Notes: a model not told the origin generated them from the letters alone. Counted from the first letter of the stretch, positions 19,130 through 28,272 are shown. The stretch: 64,000 nt of DNA from Stutzerimonas stutzeri (GCA_002345575.1 DDVX01000019.1:208615-272614); one strand, 5' to 3'. A program made the numbers and translations.

Positions 19130-19345
19130 TCAGCCGACCGCGTTGAGTTCGTTCAATCGATGAAGACCGGCGGTGCCGGTCAGACCATCCCAGTTGTCGC
19201 CGCGACCCTCCCGCCAGCCGTTAATCCAGGCTTGGCGCACTTCGGGATGGTAAAAGGGGCACAGGTCGCGAGATTTGCCGTGTATGCCATGCTGATAACC
19301 GCGTAGAAATGCTCGTTCCATCGGATCACGCTTGAGTCTTCTCAT
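19130..19345 (-). CDS. rmf: ribosome modulation factor
   Basis: Rmf (71 residues) binds 70S ribosomes in stationary phase and drives formation of inactive 100S dimers. The family signature is clear: MRRLKRDPMERAFLRGY followed by GIHGKSRDLCPF and RQAWINGWREGR. It has a Pseudomonas-type C-terminal extension (about residues 53-71). Its 5' leader is highly structured and the start codon itself is complementary to a distant upstream segment. Confidence 0.96.
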   Translation of the reverse strand: MRRLKRDPMERAFLRGYQHGIHGKSRDLCPFYHPEVRQAWINGWREGRGDNWDGLTGTAGLHRLNELNAVG

Positions 19346-19500
19346 TGGGTATTGCCCTCAGTGGTTGACTGGTGTTCCTGTTGACCTCATGGCGAGATCG
19401 GGGTGGCAGTTTGACTGCCAGTGAACTCCGCTGCCGGCGTAGCGGAGCTCTTCCGGCAGCATTGCGCTGGCCGGACTGAGTCGAGTTCTAACCCAATGAG
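19341..19500 (-). ncRNA. rmf leader RNA (candidate rmf RNA motif)
   Basis: The rmf leader holds three clear hairpins, in plus-strand coordinates: 19404-19420 (7-bp perfect stem), 19423-19450 (10-bp stem, one mismatch) and 19452-19475 (TCCGGC/GCCGGA plus AGC/GCT). The start-codon region CTCATTGGGT (19341-19350) is exactly complementary to ACCCAATGAG (19491-19500), closing the whole leader. A conserved 'rmf RNA' motif is known upstream of rmf in Pseudomonas and this is the natural candidate; I did not match it to the published model base by base. Confidence 0.65.
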
Positions 19501-19700
19501 TCCGAAGCTGGAATGATCATTTCGTCATAAGGAAGTAACCGAACCCTGCTCTCACCCATAAGGCGCATGCCGAGTGGATTACACGAGGCCCAGTTTCTGC
19601 AAGAGAGCTGCCCCGATGATCAAGGGCAGGCCAATTACCCTTTGCTCCGGGCTGGAAGCACTTGATGCACCGCCCAACCGAACACTTTTCTGGACATGCT

Positions 19701-21890
19701 ATGACCGACCGCCACGAACTTATCCTGACTTGCCCCAAGGGCCTCGAAGGCCTGTTGCTAGACGAAGCCATCGGCCTCGGGCTTGAAGAGGCACGCGAGC
19801 AGACCGCCGCCATCCGTGGCATGGGTTCGATGGAGGTGGCGTATCGGCTGTGCCTCTGGTCGCGCCTTGCGAACCGCGTGCTGCTGGTGATTGACCGCTT
19901 CGCCACCGAGAATGCTGAGACGCTTTATGACGGCGTTTACCGGGTCGACTGGGCCGAGCATCTGGAGGCGACCGGGACGCTGGCCGTGGAGTTCAGTGGC
20001 CACGGTTCGGGGATTGATAACACCCACTTTGGCGCGCTGAAGGTCAAGGATGCCATCGTCGACCGACTGCGCACGCCAGCCGGTGAACGACCAAGCGTCG
20101 ACAAGCTGAACCCGGATCTGCGCGTGCACCTGCGCCTGGATCGCGGCCAGGCGGTACTGTCGCTGGATCTATCCGGGCACAGCCTGCACCAGCGCGGTTA
20201 TCGTCTGCAGCAGGGCGCGGCGCCGCTTAAGGAAAATCTCGCCGCCGCCGTGCTGATCCGTGCCGGCTGGCCACGTATCGCCGCTGAAGGTGGTGCGTTG
20301 ACTGACCCCATGTGCGGTGTAGGCACCTTTCTGGTCGAGGGCGCCATGATGGCCGCCGATATCGCACCAAACCTGCGCCGTGAGCGCTGGGGCTTTAGCG
20401 CCTGGCTTGGGCACGTGCCGGCACTGTGGAACCGTCTGCATGACGAGGCACAGGCACGCGCCGACGCAGGTATGGCCCGCCAGCCGCTGTGGATACGCGG
20501 TTATGAAGCTGATCCACGGCTGATCCAGCCGGCCAAGAACAATATTGAACGCGCGGGGCTGGCAAGCTGGATTCGCGTCTATCAGGGCGATGTGGCGACC
20601 TTCGAGCCACGGCCCGATCAGAACCAGAAAGGCCTGGTGATCTGCAACCCGCCCTATGGCGAGCGCCTGGGTGACGAGGCGAGCCTGGTCTATCTCTACC
20701 AAAACCTCGGTGAGCGCCTGCGTCAAGCCTGTCTCGGCTGGGAGGCGGCGGTGCTGACCTCCGCGCCCGACCTGGGCAAGCGCATGGGAATTCGCAGCCA
20801 CAAGCAGTACGCCTTCTGGAACGGCGCGTTGCCCTGCAAGCTGTTGCTGATCAAGGTCGAGTTGGACCAATTCGTTACCGGCCAGCGCTCGGCCTCCTCT
20901 GCCGAAAAGACGGATAAGGCCGACTCGCAGCCCGTGGCGGAACTGGCGCGCCTCAGCGAAGGCGGGCAGATGTTCGCCAATCGCCTGCAGAAGAACCTGC
21001 GCCAGTTGGGTAAGTGGGCGCGCAAGGAGGGAATCGAGTGTTATCGCCTGTATGACGCCGACATGCCTGAATATGCGCTGGCCATTGATCTCTATGGGGA
21101 CTGGGTGCATGTACAGGAATACGCGCCACCCCGTTCGATCGATCCGCAGAAGGCACAGGAGCGCCTGTTCGATGCGCTTGGCGCGATTCCCCAGGCGCTG
21201 GGCATCTCCCGCGACCGGGTGGTAGTCAAGCGTCGGGAGCGTCAGAGTGGCACCCGCCAGTACGAGCGACAGGCCAGCCAGGGCGAGTTTCTCGAAGTCA
21301 GCGAGGGCGGCGTCAAGCTTCTGGTGAACCTCACCGATTATCTGGATACAGGGCTGTTCCTTGATCACCGGCCGCTGCGTTTGCGTATCCAGCGTGAAGC
21401 GGCCGGCAAGCGCTTTCTCAATCTCTATTGCTATACGGCAACCGCGACCGTGCATGCCGCCAAGGGTGGTGCCCGCAGTACCACCAGCGTCGACTTGTCG
21501 AAAACCTACCTGGACTGGGCACGGCGCAATCTTGCGCTCAACGGCCTGTCGGATCGTCAGCGTCTGGAGCAGGGAGATGTGATGGCCTGGCTGGAGGAAG
21601 ATCGTGGGGAGTACGACCTGATCTTCATCGATCCACCGACCTTCTCCAACTCCAAGCGTATGGAGGGCGTGTTCGACGTTCAGCGCGATCATATCGCCCT
21701 GCTGGATCTGGCCATGGCGCGCTTGGCGGCTGGCGGAACTCTGTATTTCTCCAACAACTTCCGTAAATTCGTGCTTGATCCAGGGCTGGCCGAACGCTAT
21801 GCGGTGGAGGAAATCAGCAGCGCTACGCTGGATGAGGACTTCCGTCGCAACAGCAAAATCCACCGTGCCTGGAAGCTGCAGGCGCGCTGA
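19701..21890 (+). CDS. rlmL: 23S rRNA G2069/G2445 methyltransferase RlmK/L
   Basis: This bifunctional enzyme of 729 residues has an N-terminal THUMP domain and RlmL methyltransferase (about 1-385, with DPMCGVGTFLVE and the catalytic NPPYGERLGDE) and a C-terminal RlmK domain (about 400-729, with FLNLYCYTATATVHAA and DPPTFSNSKRM). It makes m2G2445 and m7G2069 in 23S rRNA. I chose MTDRHELILTCPKGLE as start by similarity to known RlmL N-termini; an in-frame ATG 39 bases upstream (19662) would add 13 residues. Confidence 0.95.
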   Translation: MTDRHELILTCPKGLEGLLLDEAIGLGLEEAREQTAAIRGMGSMEVAYRLCLWSRLANRVLLVIDRFATENAETLYDGVYRVDWAEHLEATGTLAVEFSGHGSGIDNTHFGALKVKDAIVDRLRTPAGERPSVDKLNPDLRVHLRLDRGQAVLSLDLSGHSLHQRGYRLQQGAAPLKENLAAAVLIRAGWPRIAAEGGALTDPMCGVGTFLVEGAMMAADIAPNLRRERWGFSAWLGHVPALWNRLHDEAQARADAGMARQPLWIRGYEADPRLIQPAKNNIERAGLASWIRVYQGDVATFEPRPDQNQKGLVICNPPYGERLGDEASLVYLYQNLGERLRQACLGWEAAVLTSAPDLGKRMGIRSHKQYAFWNGALPCKLLLIKVELDQFVTGQRSASSAEKTDKADSQPVAELARLSEGGQMFANRLQKNLRQLGKWARKEGIECYRLYDADMPEYALAIDLYGDWVHVQEYAPPRSIDPQKAQERLFDALGAIPQALGISRDRVVVKRRERQSGTRQYERQASQGEFLEVSEGGVKLLVNLTDYLDTGLFLDHRPLRLRIQREAAGKRFLNLYCYTATATVHAAKGGARSTTSVDLSKTYLDWARRNLALNGLSDRQRLEQGDVMAWLEEDRGEYDLIFIDPPTFSNSKRMEGVFDVQRDHIALLDLAMARLAAGGTLYFSNNFRKFVLDPGLAERYAVEEISSATLDEDFRRNSKIHRAWKLQAR

Positions 21891-22108
21891 AAGGGGGAAG
21901 GGCGTACTCGGGTGCGCTGGATTACTGTTTGCCCGTTTTGGAATCGATGAATCGCAAGGCATCTGTCGGTGGGTATTGACACCTGTTACGGCACCGCCTG
22001 GCGAATCTGGCTAAAACTCGGCGAGCCGGTTAGGGTCGTAGCGTTAGTCGATTGTCGCTGTTTCAGGTTGCGGCGATGGCGACAGAACTCCGTTGCAAAG
22101 GGCCCAAG

Positions 22109-23038
22109 ATGGCAAGTACTGAAAGTGCAGCAGCATCGCTGCGTGCGGCATGGATTGCCCATGCGCAGGCAAACCCGCTTGTCGCGTGGGGGCTTTTCGG
22201 CACCCTGGTGATCGTGTTGTTCCTGTTGGGCGCAAGTGGATATAGCGCGTTCGAGAACAACGAACAGAGCAATATTCGCTATGCCCTGTTGGGCGGCACC
22301 GCAGGCTTTGCAGCCACCGCGCTCGGTGCGCTGATGGCCATTTTGCTGCGCAATATCTCCGTGCGTACTCAGGACAGCATGCTGGGCTTCGCTGCGGGAA
22401 TGATGCTTGCGGCCAGCTCGTTCTCGCTCATTCTCCCGGGGCTGGAGGCGGCGCGGGAGCTTTGGGGTAGTGGACCTGCTGCGGCGGCCACCGTGGTGGC
22501 AGGTTTGGGCTTCGGCGTATTGTTGATGCTTGGGCTGGATTACTTCACCCCGCACGAACATGAGAGTGCCGGAGCCTTCGGGCCTGAATATCGGCGCATA
22601 AGCCGGGTTTGGCTGTTCGTCTTTGCGATCATCCTGCACAACATTCCAGAAGGTATGGCCATCGGTGTGGGCTTCGCCGAGGGCGATATGAATGTGGGCG
22701 TGCCGCTGGCTATGGCGATTGCCATTCAGGATATCCCCGAGGGGCTGGCCGTGGCATTGGCGTTGCGCTCTATAGGCGTTTCCGCCTGGCGGGCGGTGCT
22801 GATAGCGGCCGCATCCGGCTTGATGGAGCCATTGGGTGCGCTGGTCGGTCTGGGGATATCCAGCGGGCTCGCTATCGCTTATCCAATGAGCTTGGGGCTG
22901 GCGGCTGGTGCGATGATCTTCGTGGTATCTCACGAAGTCATCCCCGAAACCCACCGCAACGGCCATCAGACTTCGGCAACCGTCGGACTGATGGGGGGCT
23001 TTGCGGTAATGATGTTTCTGGATACGGCGCTGGGTTGA
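22109..23038 (+). CDS. ZIP family divalent metal transporter
   Basis: This 309-residue membrane protein has about eight helices and the GufA-type ZIP signature: HNIPEGMAIGVGFAEGD in helix 4 and IQDIPEGLAVALAL in helix 5, which form the binuclear metal site. It probably imports zinc or a similar divalent metal. I chose the ATG at 22109 because AAGGG lies 6 bases before it; in-frame starts at 22052 (TTG) and 22076 lack a ribosome-binding site. Confidence 0.9.
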   Translation: MASTESAAASLRAAWIAHAQANPLVAWGLFGTLVIVLFLLGASGYSAFENNEQSNIRYALLGGTAGFAATALGALMAILLRNISVRTQDSMLGFAAGMMLAASSFSLILPGLEAARELWGSGPAAAATVVAGLGFGVLLMLGLDYFTPHEHESAGAFGPEYRRISRVWLFVFAIILHNIPEGMAIGVGFAEGDMNVGVPLAMAIAIQDIPEGLAVALALRSIGVSAWRAVLIAAASGLMEPLGALVGLGISSGLAIAYPMSLGLAAGAMIFVVSHEVIPETHRNGHQTSATVGLMGGFAVMMFLDTALG

Positions 23039-23044
23039 GTGGAG

Positions 23045-23076
23045 CTGAGGCTGCCCAGCCAATACCTCGGTTTTTT
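23045..23076 (+). terminator. weak intrinsic terminator after the ZIP gene
   Basis: CTGAGG (23045-23050) pairs with CCTCGG (23065-23070) with one G-U, and a run of six T follows (23071-23076). The stem is short. Confidence 0.45.
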
Positions 23077-23118
23077 GCGAGCAGCAGGTATCAGGCTCCT
23101 GCGGTCAGCCAATATCTC

Positions 23119-24105
23119 TTAGAGATTTTCCAGCAGTCTCCGTGCGGCTTCCTGACCGCTCAGCCAGGCGCCTTCGACTCGCCCTGAAAGGCACCAGTCA
23201 CCACACGCATACAGGCCCAGATGGGCATCGGCCAGCGCACCCCATTCATGGGACTGGCCCGGGCGGGCGTAGAGCCAACGGTGCGCAAGGGTGAATTCCG
23301 GCGCTGGTACGGCGCAGTCGATCAACTCGGCGAACGCGCCACACAACTGCTCGATCACCTGCTCCTTGGGCAGGTCCAAGTGCTGCCGACTCCATGCACT
23401 TGTGGCGTGCATTACCCAGGTGTCCAGGCGGTCATCACGACCGGGTTTGCTGTTGTGGCGAGCCAGCCAGTCGAGGGCGTCGTCCTGTACGAAGCAGGCA
23501 TCGAGCGTTGTCTGCAGTGGCGTGGGAAAGCCCAGTGCAACTGCCCAGGTCGGCTCCATTGCAACGCTGGCAGCAGCAGCGGCCAGCTTCGGCGCTGAGG
23601 CCAGCAAAGCGCTGGCCTGAGGCGCCGGAACGGCAATGATCACTTGGCTGAAGGGGCCGTGGCTGGCGCCCATGGCATCTACCAGAGTCCAGAACTCCTC
23701 GCCGCGAAAGACTTCGGTGATACGGCAGGAGAAGGTGACCGGAATATCGCCGAGCAGGCCATGCGCGATTGCACTCATACGCGGCACACCAACCCAGCGC
23801 AGCTGCTCGTCGGCGGAGGGCGACAGCTGTCCGCCGCGTGCTTGATACAGATTGGGCGACCATTCATCGACCCAGCCTTCCGTCTGCCACTGGCGTACGG
23901 TTTCGCTGAAGCGCCGGTCACGGCTAGTGAAATACTGTGCCCCCAGGTCCAGATGGCCCGCCTCGCTACGTTTGCTGGAAATACGTCCGCCAAGGCCGCG
24001 ACTCTTGTCAAAAAGCTGTACCACTTGCCCCGCGGCCTGCAGTGCCTGTGCGGCGCACAGCCCTGCGATACCGGTCCCGACGATGGCGATTGGAGCTTTG
24101 CTCAT
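23119..24105 (-). CDS. FAD-dependent oxidoreductase, renalase-like
   Basis: This 328-residue flavoprotein begins with the FAD-binding IVGTGIAGLCAAQALQAAG fold and the KSRGLGGR motif after strand 2, and ends with YACGDWCLSGRVEGAWLSG, the second FAD contact. This pattern fits the bacterial renalase/NAD(P)-oxidoreductase family (small amine-oxidase-like proteins). The substrate is unknown. I chose MSKAPIAIVG because AAAGAGG lies just before it, rather than an upstream Met. Confidence 0.88.
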   Translation of the reverse strand: MSKAPIAIVGTGIAGLCAAQALQAAGQVVQLFDKSRGLGGRISSKRSEAGHLDLGAQYFTSRDRRFSETVRQWQTEGWVDEWSPNLYQARGGQLSPSADEQLRWVGVPRMSAIAHGLLGDIPVTFSCRITEVFRGEEFWTLVDAMGASHGPFSQVIIAVPAPQASALLASAPKLAAAAASVAMEPTWAVALGFPTPLQTTLDACFVQDDALDWLARHNSKPGRDDRLDTWVMHATSAWSRQHLDLPKEQVIEQLCGAFAELIDCAVPAPEFTLAHRWLYARPGQSHEWGALADAHLGLYACGDWCLSGRVEGAWLSGQEAARRLLENL

Positions 24106-24425
24106 GCTTACCTCTTTCAATGGCGCCGTGGGTCTCAGTTTCACGACAACTGCGCCGTTCTGTTCGGTTCTGCCAAGCGTTCGCAGCAGATTTCTGTAGC
24201 AGCAGAATGCTGCTGTTTGATGTCTCTTCCGTTCCTCAACAGACTGTCGCTGCTGCCTCGGGGTTCGGGATGATTAAGCTTCAGGACAGGTTTTTTTATA
24301 GGCTGACAGGCTGCCATGAGGATGTACGGCGCTTTTTATCGATAAGGCACTGGCATCATGCGCTGCCCGTTTGCAGGGCCGCAATCCGCCTTTGCGGCTG
24401 TTGAAAGAATCAGACGATGAATCGG
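24106..24425. other. intergenic region upstream of the 4.5S RNA gene
   Basis: I see no coding potential on either strand in this 320-base stretch. It presumably carries the promoter of the divergent flavoprotein. Several T-rich runs (24289-24300, 24331-24338) make it AT-richer than the flanks. Confidence 0.5.
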
Positions 24426-24453
24426 TTGTAAGTTAGGAGCAAGCCGGTACAAT
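24426..24453 (+). promoter_or_regulatory. sigma-70 promoter of ffs
   Basis: TTGTAA (24426-24431) and TACAAT (24448-24453) are separated by 16 bases, and a GC-rich discriminator (GGCGCCGC) follows, as expected for a growth-controlled stable RNA promoter. The start would be near 24460, so the RNA would need 5' trimming to reach the mature end near 24486. Confidence 0.65.
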
Positions 24454-24485
24454 GGCGCCGCTCGTCGCCAGACGGGCTTTGTTAT

Positions 24486-24597
24486 GGTGGGCCCTGTCGG
24501 TCCCCTCGCAACGATCAGCCGTGAACCCGGTCAGGCCCGGAAGGGAGCAGCCGCAGCGGTGACATTGTGTGCCGGGGTGTGGCTGGCAGGGTTCACC
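24486..24597 (+). ncRNA. ffs: 4.5S RNA of the signal recognition particle
   Basis: The universally conserved SRP RNA core is present: GGTCAGGCCCGGAAGGGAGC (24528-24547) with the GGAA apical tetraloop, then AGCAGCC and the returning GTGTGCCGGGGTGTGGCTGG strand. The ends pair: GGTGGGCCCTG (24486-24496) against CAGGGTTCACC (24587-24597), which sets a length near 112 bases. It binds Ffh and targets membrane proteins co-translationally. Confidence 0.95.
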
Positions 24598-24782
24598 TCC
24601 ATAACGACGTGTAATTCCCTCGCAATACCTTCGGACTCGCTCCGACCCCAGCCAGCGCTGCTGGCAGTCTATGAAATCAATCTTATCGTTTCGAGATCAC
24701 CCCAGTGGATGAGGCTGTATCCTTCATGCTTTTCAGCCTGCAGGGCGTGTGAGTCGTCCTGTTTTCTGCAGGAGTAGTCGAT

Positions 24783-25934
24783 TTGTCGGTCAAGGTGAGC
24801 TGGGACATTTTCTGCGTCGTGGTGGACAACTACGGCGATATCGGCGTGACCTGGCGCCTGGCAAGGCAGCTGGTAGCTGAGCACGGTCAGAATGTGCGCC
24901 TATGGATCGATGATCTGGAGACCTTCGCTCGACTGCAGCCGGGCGCCAGCACTACGGTCGGGCAGCAGTGGCATGCGGGTGTCGAGGTGTGTCACTGGGC
25001 TGCCGAGTGGCCCGGCGCCGAACCTGCCGACGTTGTTATCGAAGCCTTTGCCTGCAACCTACCGGAGGCCTACATCGCGGCCATGGCCAGCAGTCAGCGG
25101 CGAATTCTCTGGTTGAACCTGGAATATTTGAGTGCCGAAGACTGGGTGGTGGGCTGCCATGCGTTGCCTTCGATGCAATCGGACGGTCTGCAGAAGTATT
25201 TCTTCTTCCCAGGCTTCGAAGAAGGCACTGGTGGGTTGATCCGCGAGGGCGACCTGATTGCCCGGCGCGAGGCGTTCCAGAATGATCCGCTGCTGCGTGA
25301 AGCCTTTCTGCAGAGCTTCGATATCAAGGTACAGCCTGGCGCAAAACTGCTGTCGCTGTTCGCCTACGAAAATGCGACCATCGCCGGCTGGCTCGGGGCC
25401 CTGTCTGTACAGGAGCAACCATCGCAGCTGCTGGTGCCGGAAGGGCGTGTGCTTGGCGACATAGCGCGCTGGCTTGGCGTCGAGCACCTGCGCGCTGGCG
25501 ACCAGCATCAGCGTGGCGCATTGCAGATAGCGATCCTGCCCTTCATGACCCAGCACCAGTACGACATGCTGCTGTGGTGCTGCGATTTCAACGCGGTACG
25601 TGGCGAAGAATCCTTTATCCGAGCGCAATGGGCCGGGCGGTCATTGGTCTGGCATATCTACCCGCAGGAAGATGATGCCCACTGGGACAAGCTCAACGCA
25701 TTTCTTGAGCTTTATCTGCGCGATCTGTCGTCGGCAGCCGGCGCTGCGCTGCGCGGTTTCTGCAATGCCTGGAACAGTGGCGAAGGCAGTGGCGAAGCCT
25801 GGTCGGCAATGCAGGAACACGAAGCCGAGCTGCAGGCACATGCCGAACGCTGGACTCGAAAACAGGTCGCCAATGGTGATCTGGCGGCCAAATTGGTCCT
25901 TTTTCACGCGGATTGGTCGCCTCTTCCTGCTTAG
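24783..25934 (+). CDS. earP: EF-P arginine rhamnosyltransferase
   Basis: EarP (383 residues) transfers rhamnose from dTDP-rhamnose to Arg32 of elongation factor P. The N-terminal WDIFCVVVDNYGDIGVTWRLARQL stretch is diagnostic, with the catalytic Asp in DNYGDIG; the C-terminal nucleotide-sugar site includes MTQHQYDMLLWCCDFNAVRGEESF. The start is a TTG with AGGAG 8 bases upstream; there is no ATG in a usable place. efp follows 86 bases downstream, the usual arrangement for this modification branch. Confidence 0.95.
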   Translation: MSVKVSWDIFCVVVDNYGDIGVTWRLARQLVAEHGQNVRLWIDDLETFARLQPGASTTVGQQWHAGVEVCHWAAEWPGAEPADVVIEAFACNLPEAYIAAMASSQRRILWLNLEYLSAEDWVVGCHALPSMQSDGLQKYFFFPGFEEGTGGLIREGDLIARREAFQNDPLLREAFLQSFDIKVQPGAKLLSLFAYENATIAGWLGALSVQEQPSQLLVPEGRVLGDIARWLGVEHLRAGDQHQRGALQIAILPFMTQHQYDMLLWCCDFNAVRGEESFIRAQWAGRSLVWHIYPQEDDAHWDKLNAFLELYLRDLSSAAGAALRGFCNAWNSGEGSGEAWSAMQEHEAELQAHAERWTRKQVANGDLAAKLVLFHADWSPLPA

Positions 25935-25949
25935 TGCACAGCGCCTGGC

Positions 25950-25979
25950 TTGCGACAAAGCAGGGTCAGCCCCTATGAT
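25950..25979 (+). promoter_or_regulatory. candidate efp promoter
   Basis: TTGCGA (25950-25955) and TATGAT (25974-25979) with an 18-base spacer lie between earP and efp. The efp ATG follows 41 bases later. The hexamers are fair matches. Confidence 0.45.
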
Positions 25980-26020
25980 ACGCGGCCTGATTTTTGTCTC
26001 TAATCCATTCGGACATTCGT

Positions 26021-26587
26021 ATGAAAACCGCACAAGAGTTTCGTGCCGGCCAAGTGGCCGTGATCAACGGCGCACCCTGGATTATCCAGAAAGCCGAATT
26101 CAACAAGTCCGGCCGCAACAGTGCCGTAGTCAAGATGAAGCTGAAGAACCTGCTCAATGGTTCTGCTACCGAAACCGTCTACAAGGCTGACGACAAGCTT
26201 GAGCCGGTCATCCTGGATCGCAAGGAAGTAACCTATTCCTACTTTGCCGATCCGCTGTACGTATTCATGGACGCCGATTTCAACCAGTACGAAATCGAGA
26301 AGGACGATCTCGAAAGCGTCATGAAGTTTATCGAAGACGGCATGAGTGACGTCTGCGAAGCCACCTTCTACAACGACAAGGTGATCTCGGTTGACCTGCC
26401 GACCACCATCGTTCGCGAAATCATCTACACCGAGCCGTCCGTTCGTGGCGACACTTCCGGCAAGGTCATGAAGACCGCTCGCCTGAAGAGCGGTGCAGAG
26501 CTGCAGGTTTCCGCCTTCTGCGAAATCGGCGACTCCATCGAGATCGACACCCGTACCGGCGAATACAAGTCCCGCATCAAGGCCTGA
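26021..26587 (+). CDS. efp: elongation factor P
   Basis: EF-P (188 residues) relieves ribosome stalling at polyproline. The KOW-like domain I carries NKSGRN with Arg32 at the tip, the residue modified by EarP; E. coli-type EF-P has a Lys here. Two OB domains follow, ending with the signature DSIEIDTRTGEYKSR. The ATG at 26021 gives a protein matching other pseudomonads exactly in frame; the open frame continues 27 bases upstream but without support. Confidence 0.97.
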   Translation: MKTAQEFRAGQVAVINGAPWIIQKAEFNKSGRNSAVVKMKLKNLLNGSATETVYKADDKLEPVILDRKEVTYSYFADPLYVFMDADFNQYEIEKDDLESVMKFIEDGMSDVCEATFYNDKVISVDLPTTIVREIIYTEPSVRGDTSGKVMKTARLKSGAELQVSAFCEIGDSIEIDTRTGEYKSRIKA

Positions 26588-26654
26588 TTGCCTGCAGGGC
26601 TGTAGAACGCACCCGGCTTTCAACTGCTAAAGCTGGTAGCAAGGGTGAGTACAA

Positions 26655-26688
26655 GACAATGCCCGTATCCATGGATACGGGCATTGTC
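26655..26688. terminator. perfect 34-bp palindrome after efp
   Basis: The segment is a perfect dyad with no unpaired centre (…GTATCCATGGATAC…). As RNA it gives a 15-bp stem with a CATG tetraloop. It stands 67 bases after the efp stop and has no U run, so its use as a terminator is likely but not proven. Confidence 0.55.
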
Positions 26689-26762
26689 GTTTGTGGCAAT
26701 CTCGTCAGCTCGCTGCCAGGGCGCTCGCAGCGATCCAGCACTCTTTCGGACCGACATTAACC

Positions 26763-27434
26763 ATGCGTGATTACAAATGGCTGCATGAATACTGCCTCAA
26801 CCGCTTTGGTTCTGCGGCGGCGCTGGAACGGCAGTTGCCGCAGCCCCGCAGGGCCGATGAGCTGCGCGCGGTTTCCGATGACCGCTATCTGTCGCTGATC
26901 GCTCTGCGGATTTTTCGTGCTGGCCTCAAGCACAGCCTGGTGGATGCTAAGTGGCCGGCTTTCGAGCAGGCATTCTTTGGTTTTGACCCGGAAAAAGTGG
27001 TGCTGATGGGCGGCGAGCATATCGAGCGGATGATGCAAAATACGCAGCTGATTCGGCACTTGGGCAAGCTCAAGAGCGTGCCGCGCAACGCTCAGTTCGT
27101 GCTGGATGTGGCGAAGGAGAAGGGCAGCTTCGGCCATTTGCTGGCCGACTGGCCGGAGGAAGATATCGTCGGTCTCTGGCGCTATATCGCTCGTCATGGC
27201 GCTCAGCTAGGCGGCCTTTCTGCTCCGCGTTTTCTGCGTATGGCCGGTAAGGACACCTTTGTACCGAGCAATGACGTGGTAGCCGCACTCAAGGCGCAGA
27301 AGGTAATCGACAGGGTGCCCAGCAGTCAGCGCGATCAGGCAGCGGTGCAGACGGTGTTCAACCGCTGGCGGGAGGAGAGTGGGCGGCCGCTATGTCAGCT
27401 GTCGGCCATGCTGGCCTTTACGGTCAATCACTAA
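26763..27434 (+). CDS. DNA-3-methyladenine glycosylase I-like protein
   Basis: This 223-residue protein resembles the TagI (3-methyladenine glycosylase I) fold: SDDRYLSLIALRIFRAGLKHSLVDAKWPAFEQAFFGFDPEKV near residues 40-80, then IIRHLGKLKSV-type and a C-terminal helix. The family usually has zinc-binding Cys/His residues that I do not see clearly, so this is the divergent subfamily common next to efp in Pseudomonas. Base-excision activity is inferred only. The ATG at 26763 is preferred over an upstream GTG (26691) that starts right after the palindrome. Confidence 0.75.
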   Translation: MRDYKWLHEYCLNRFGSAAALERQLPQPRRADELRAVSDDRYLSLIALRIFRAGLKHSLVDAKWPAFEQAFFGFDPEKVVLMGGEHIERMMQNTQLIRHLGKLKSVPRNAQFVLDVAKEKGSFGHLLADWPEEDIVGLWRYIARHGAQLGGLSAPRFLRMAGKDTFVPSNDVVAALKAQKVIDRVPSSQRDQAAVQTVFNRWREESGRPLCQLSAMLAFTVNH

Positions 27435-27549
27435 CGGCCTCCAGACGTTTTGTCGTCGTCAATCCGTCACATTTTCGGCGATTGAATTTGCTCATCGGAG
27501 TCATAAAAGGCATAGTTGCGCCCACTTTTGACTTCCCCAACCTTGTCTC

Positions 27550-28206
27550 ATGCCTCAACGCCTCCTACCTCTGCTGCCTGTATCGCTCGTTTTGCTGCTG
27601 TCGGCCTGTGCTGGTCAGCCGCAACAGCAGGAAAGCGTTCGGGTGTCCGAGGATTTCCAGCTGAATTTCGAACAGCTGGTCACTGGCATGAACAAGGCGG
27701 CAGAAGATGCACAGGCGCAGTCGGACGAACCCAGCGAGCTGGAACTGCGTGAGCTCGCCGACGAGCAGAGCTATGAATTGCCGCCGCTCGCCGACAGCAT
27801 TCTCGAGCGTGGCTTCACTCTGGTCGGTACGCCTTACCGTTATGGTGGTCAGTCCATCAAGACCGGCTTTGATTGCAGCGGCTTCGTCGGCTACCTGTTC
27901 CGCAAGGAAGCCGGTATCGAACTGCCGCGCTCGACCCGCGAAATGATCAGCCTCAATGCGCCGAAGATCAAACGTAGCGAGCTCGAGCCCGGCGATTTGG
28001 TTTTCTTCAACAACCGCGGCCGTGGTCGCGTCAGCCACGCCGGCATCTATATCGGCGACGACCAGTTCATCCATTCCTCCAGCAGCCGCAGCGGCGGAGT
28101 GCGGGTGGATAGTTTGGATGATGCCTACTGGCGCGCCAGCTTCATGCAGGCCAAGCGCGTCCTGGCGCTCGCTTCGGTTGCCAGCGAAGCCACTTCTCGT
28201 AACTAA
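27550..28206 (+). CDS. NlpC/P60 family lipoprotein endopeptidase
   Basis: This 218-residue lipoprotein has a signal peptide with lipobox LSAC (Cys20) and a C-terminal NlpC/P60 cysteine peptidase domain (about 85-205). The catalytic Cys109 is in FDCSGFVGYLF and the histidine in VSHAGIYIG. A charged linker (about 30-80) precedes the domain. Such enzymes cut peptidoglycan cross-links or stems and are made as tandem paralogs here. Confidence 0.92.
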   Translation: MPQRLLPLLPVSLVLLLSACAGQPQQQESVRVSEDFQLNFEQLVTGMNKAAEDAQAQSDEPSELELRELADEQSYELPPLADSILERGFTLVGTPYRYGGQSIKTGFDCSGFVGYLFRKEAGIELPRSTREMISLNAPKIKRSELEPGDLVFFNNRGRGRVSHAGIYIGDDQFIHSSSSRSGGVRVDSLDDAYWRASFMQAKRVLALASVASEATSRN

Positions 28207-28272
28207 CGATAGGGTTGCATCCCGCAGCACATGCCGGCAGAGTGATGGCTCTTTAGCCCGGACTGCTCTGCC

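Noticed and set aside
20169..21962. 597-codon open frame opposite rlmL
   Set aside because: It lies wholly antisense to a clear rlmL, has no recognisable domain, and is the long open frame expected opposite GC-rich coding DNA.
26691..26762. longer N-terminus for the glycosylase-like protein
   Set aside because: The upstream GTG starts at the edge of the palindrome, lacks a ribosome-binding site, and adds residues that look non-coding.
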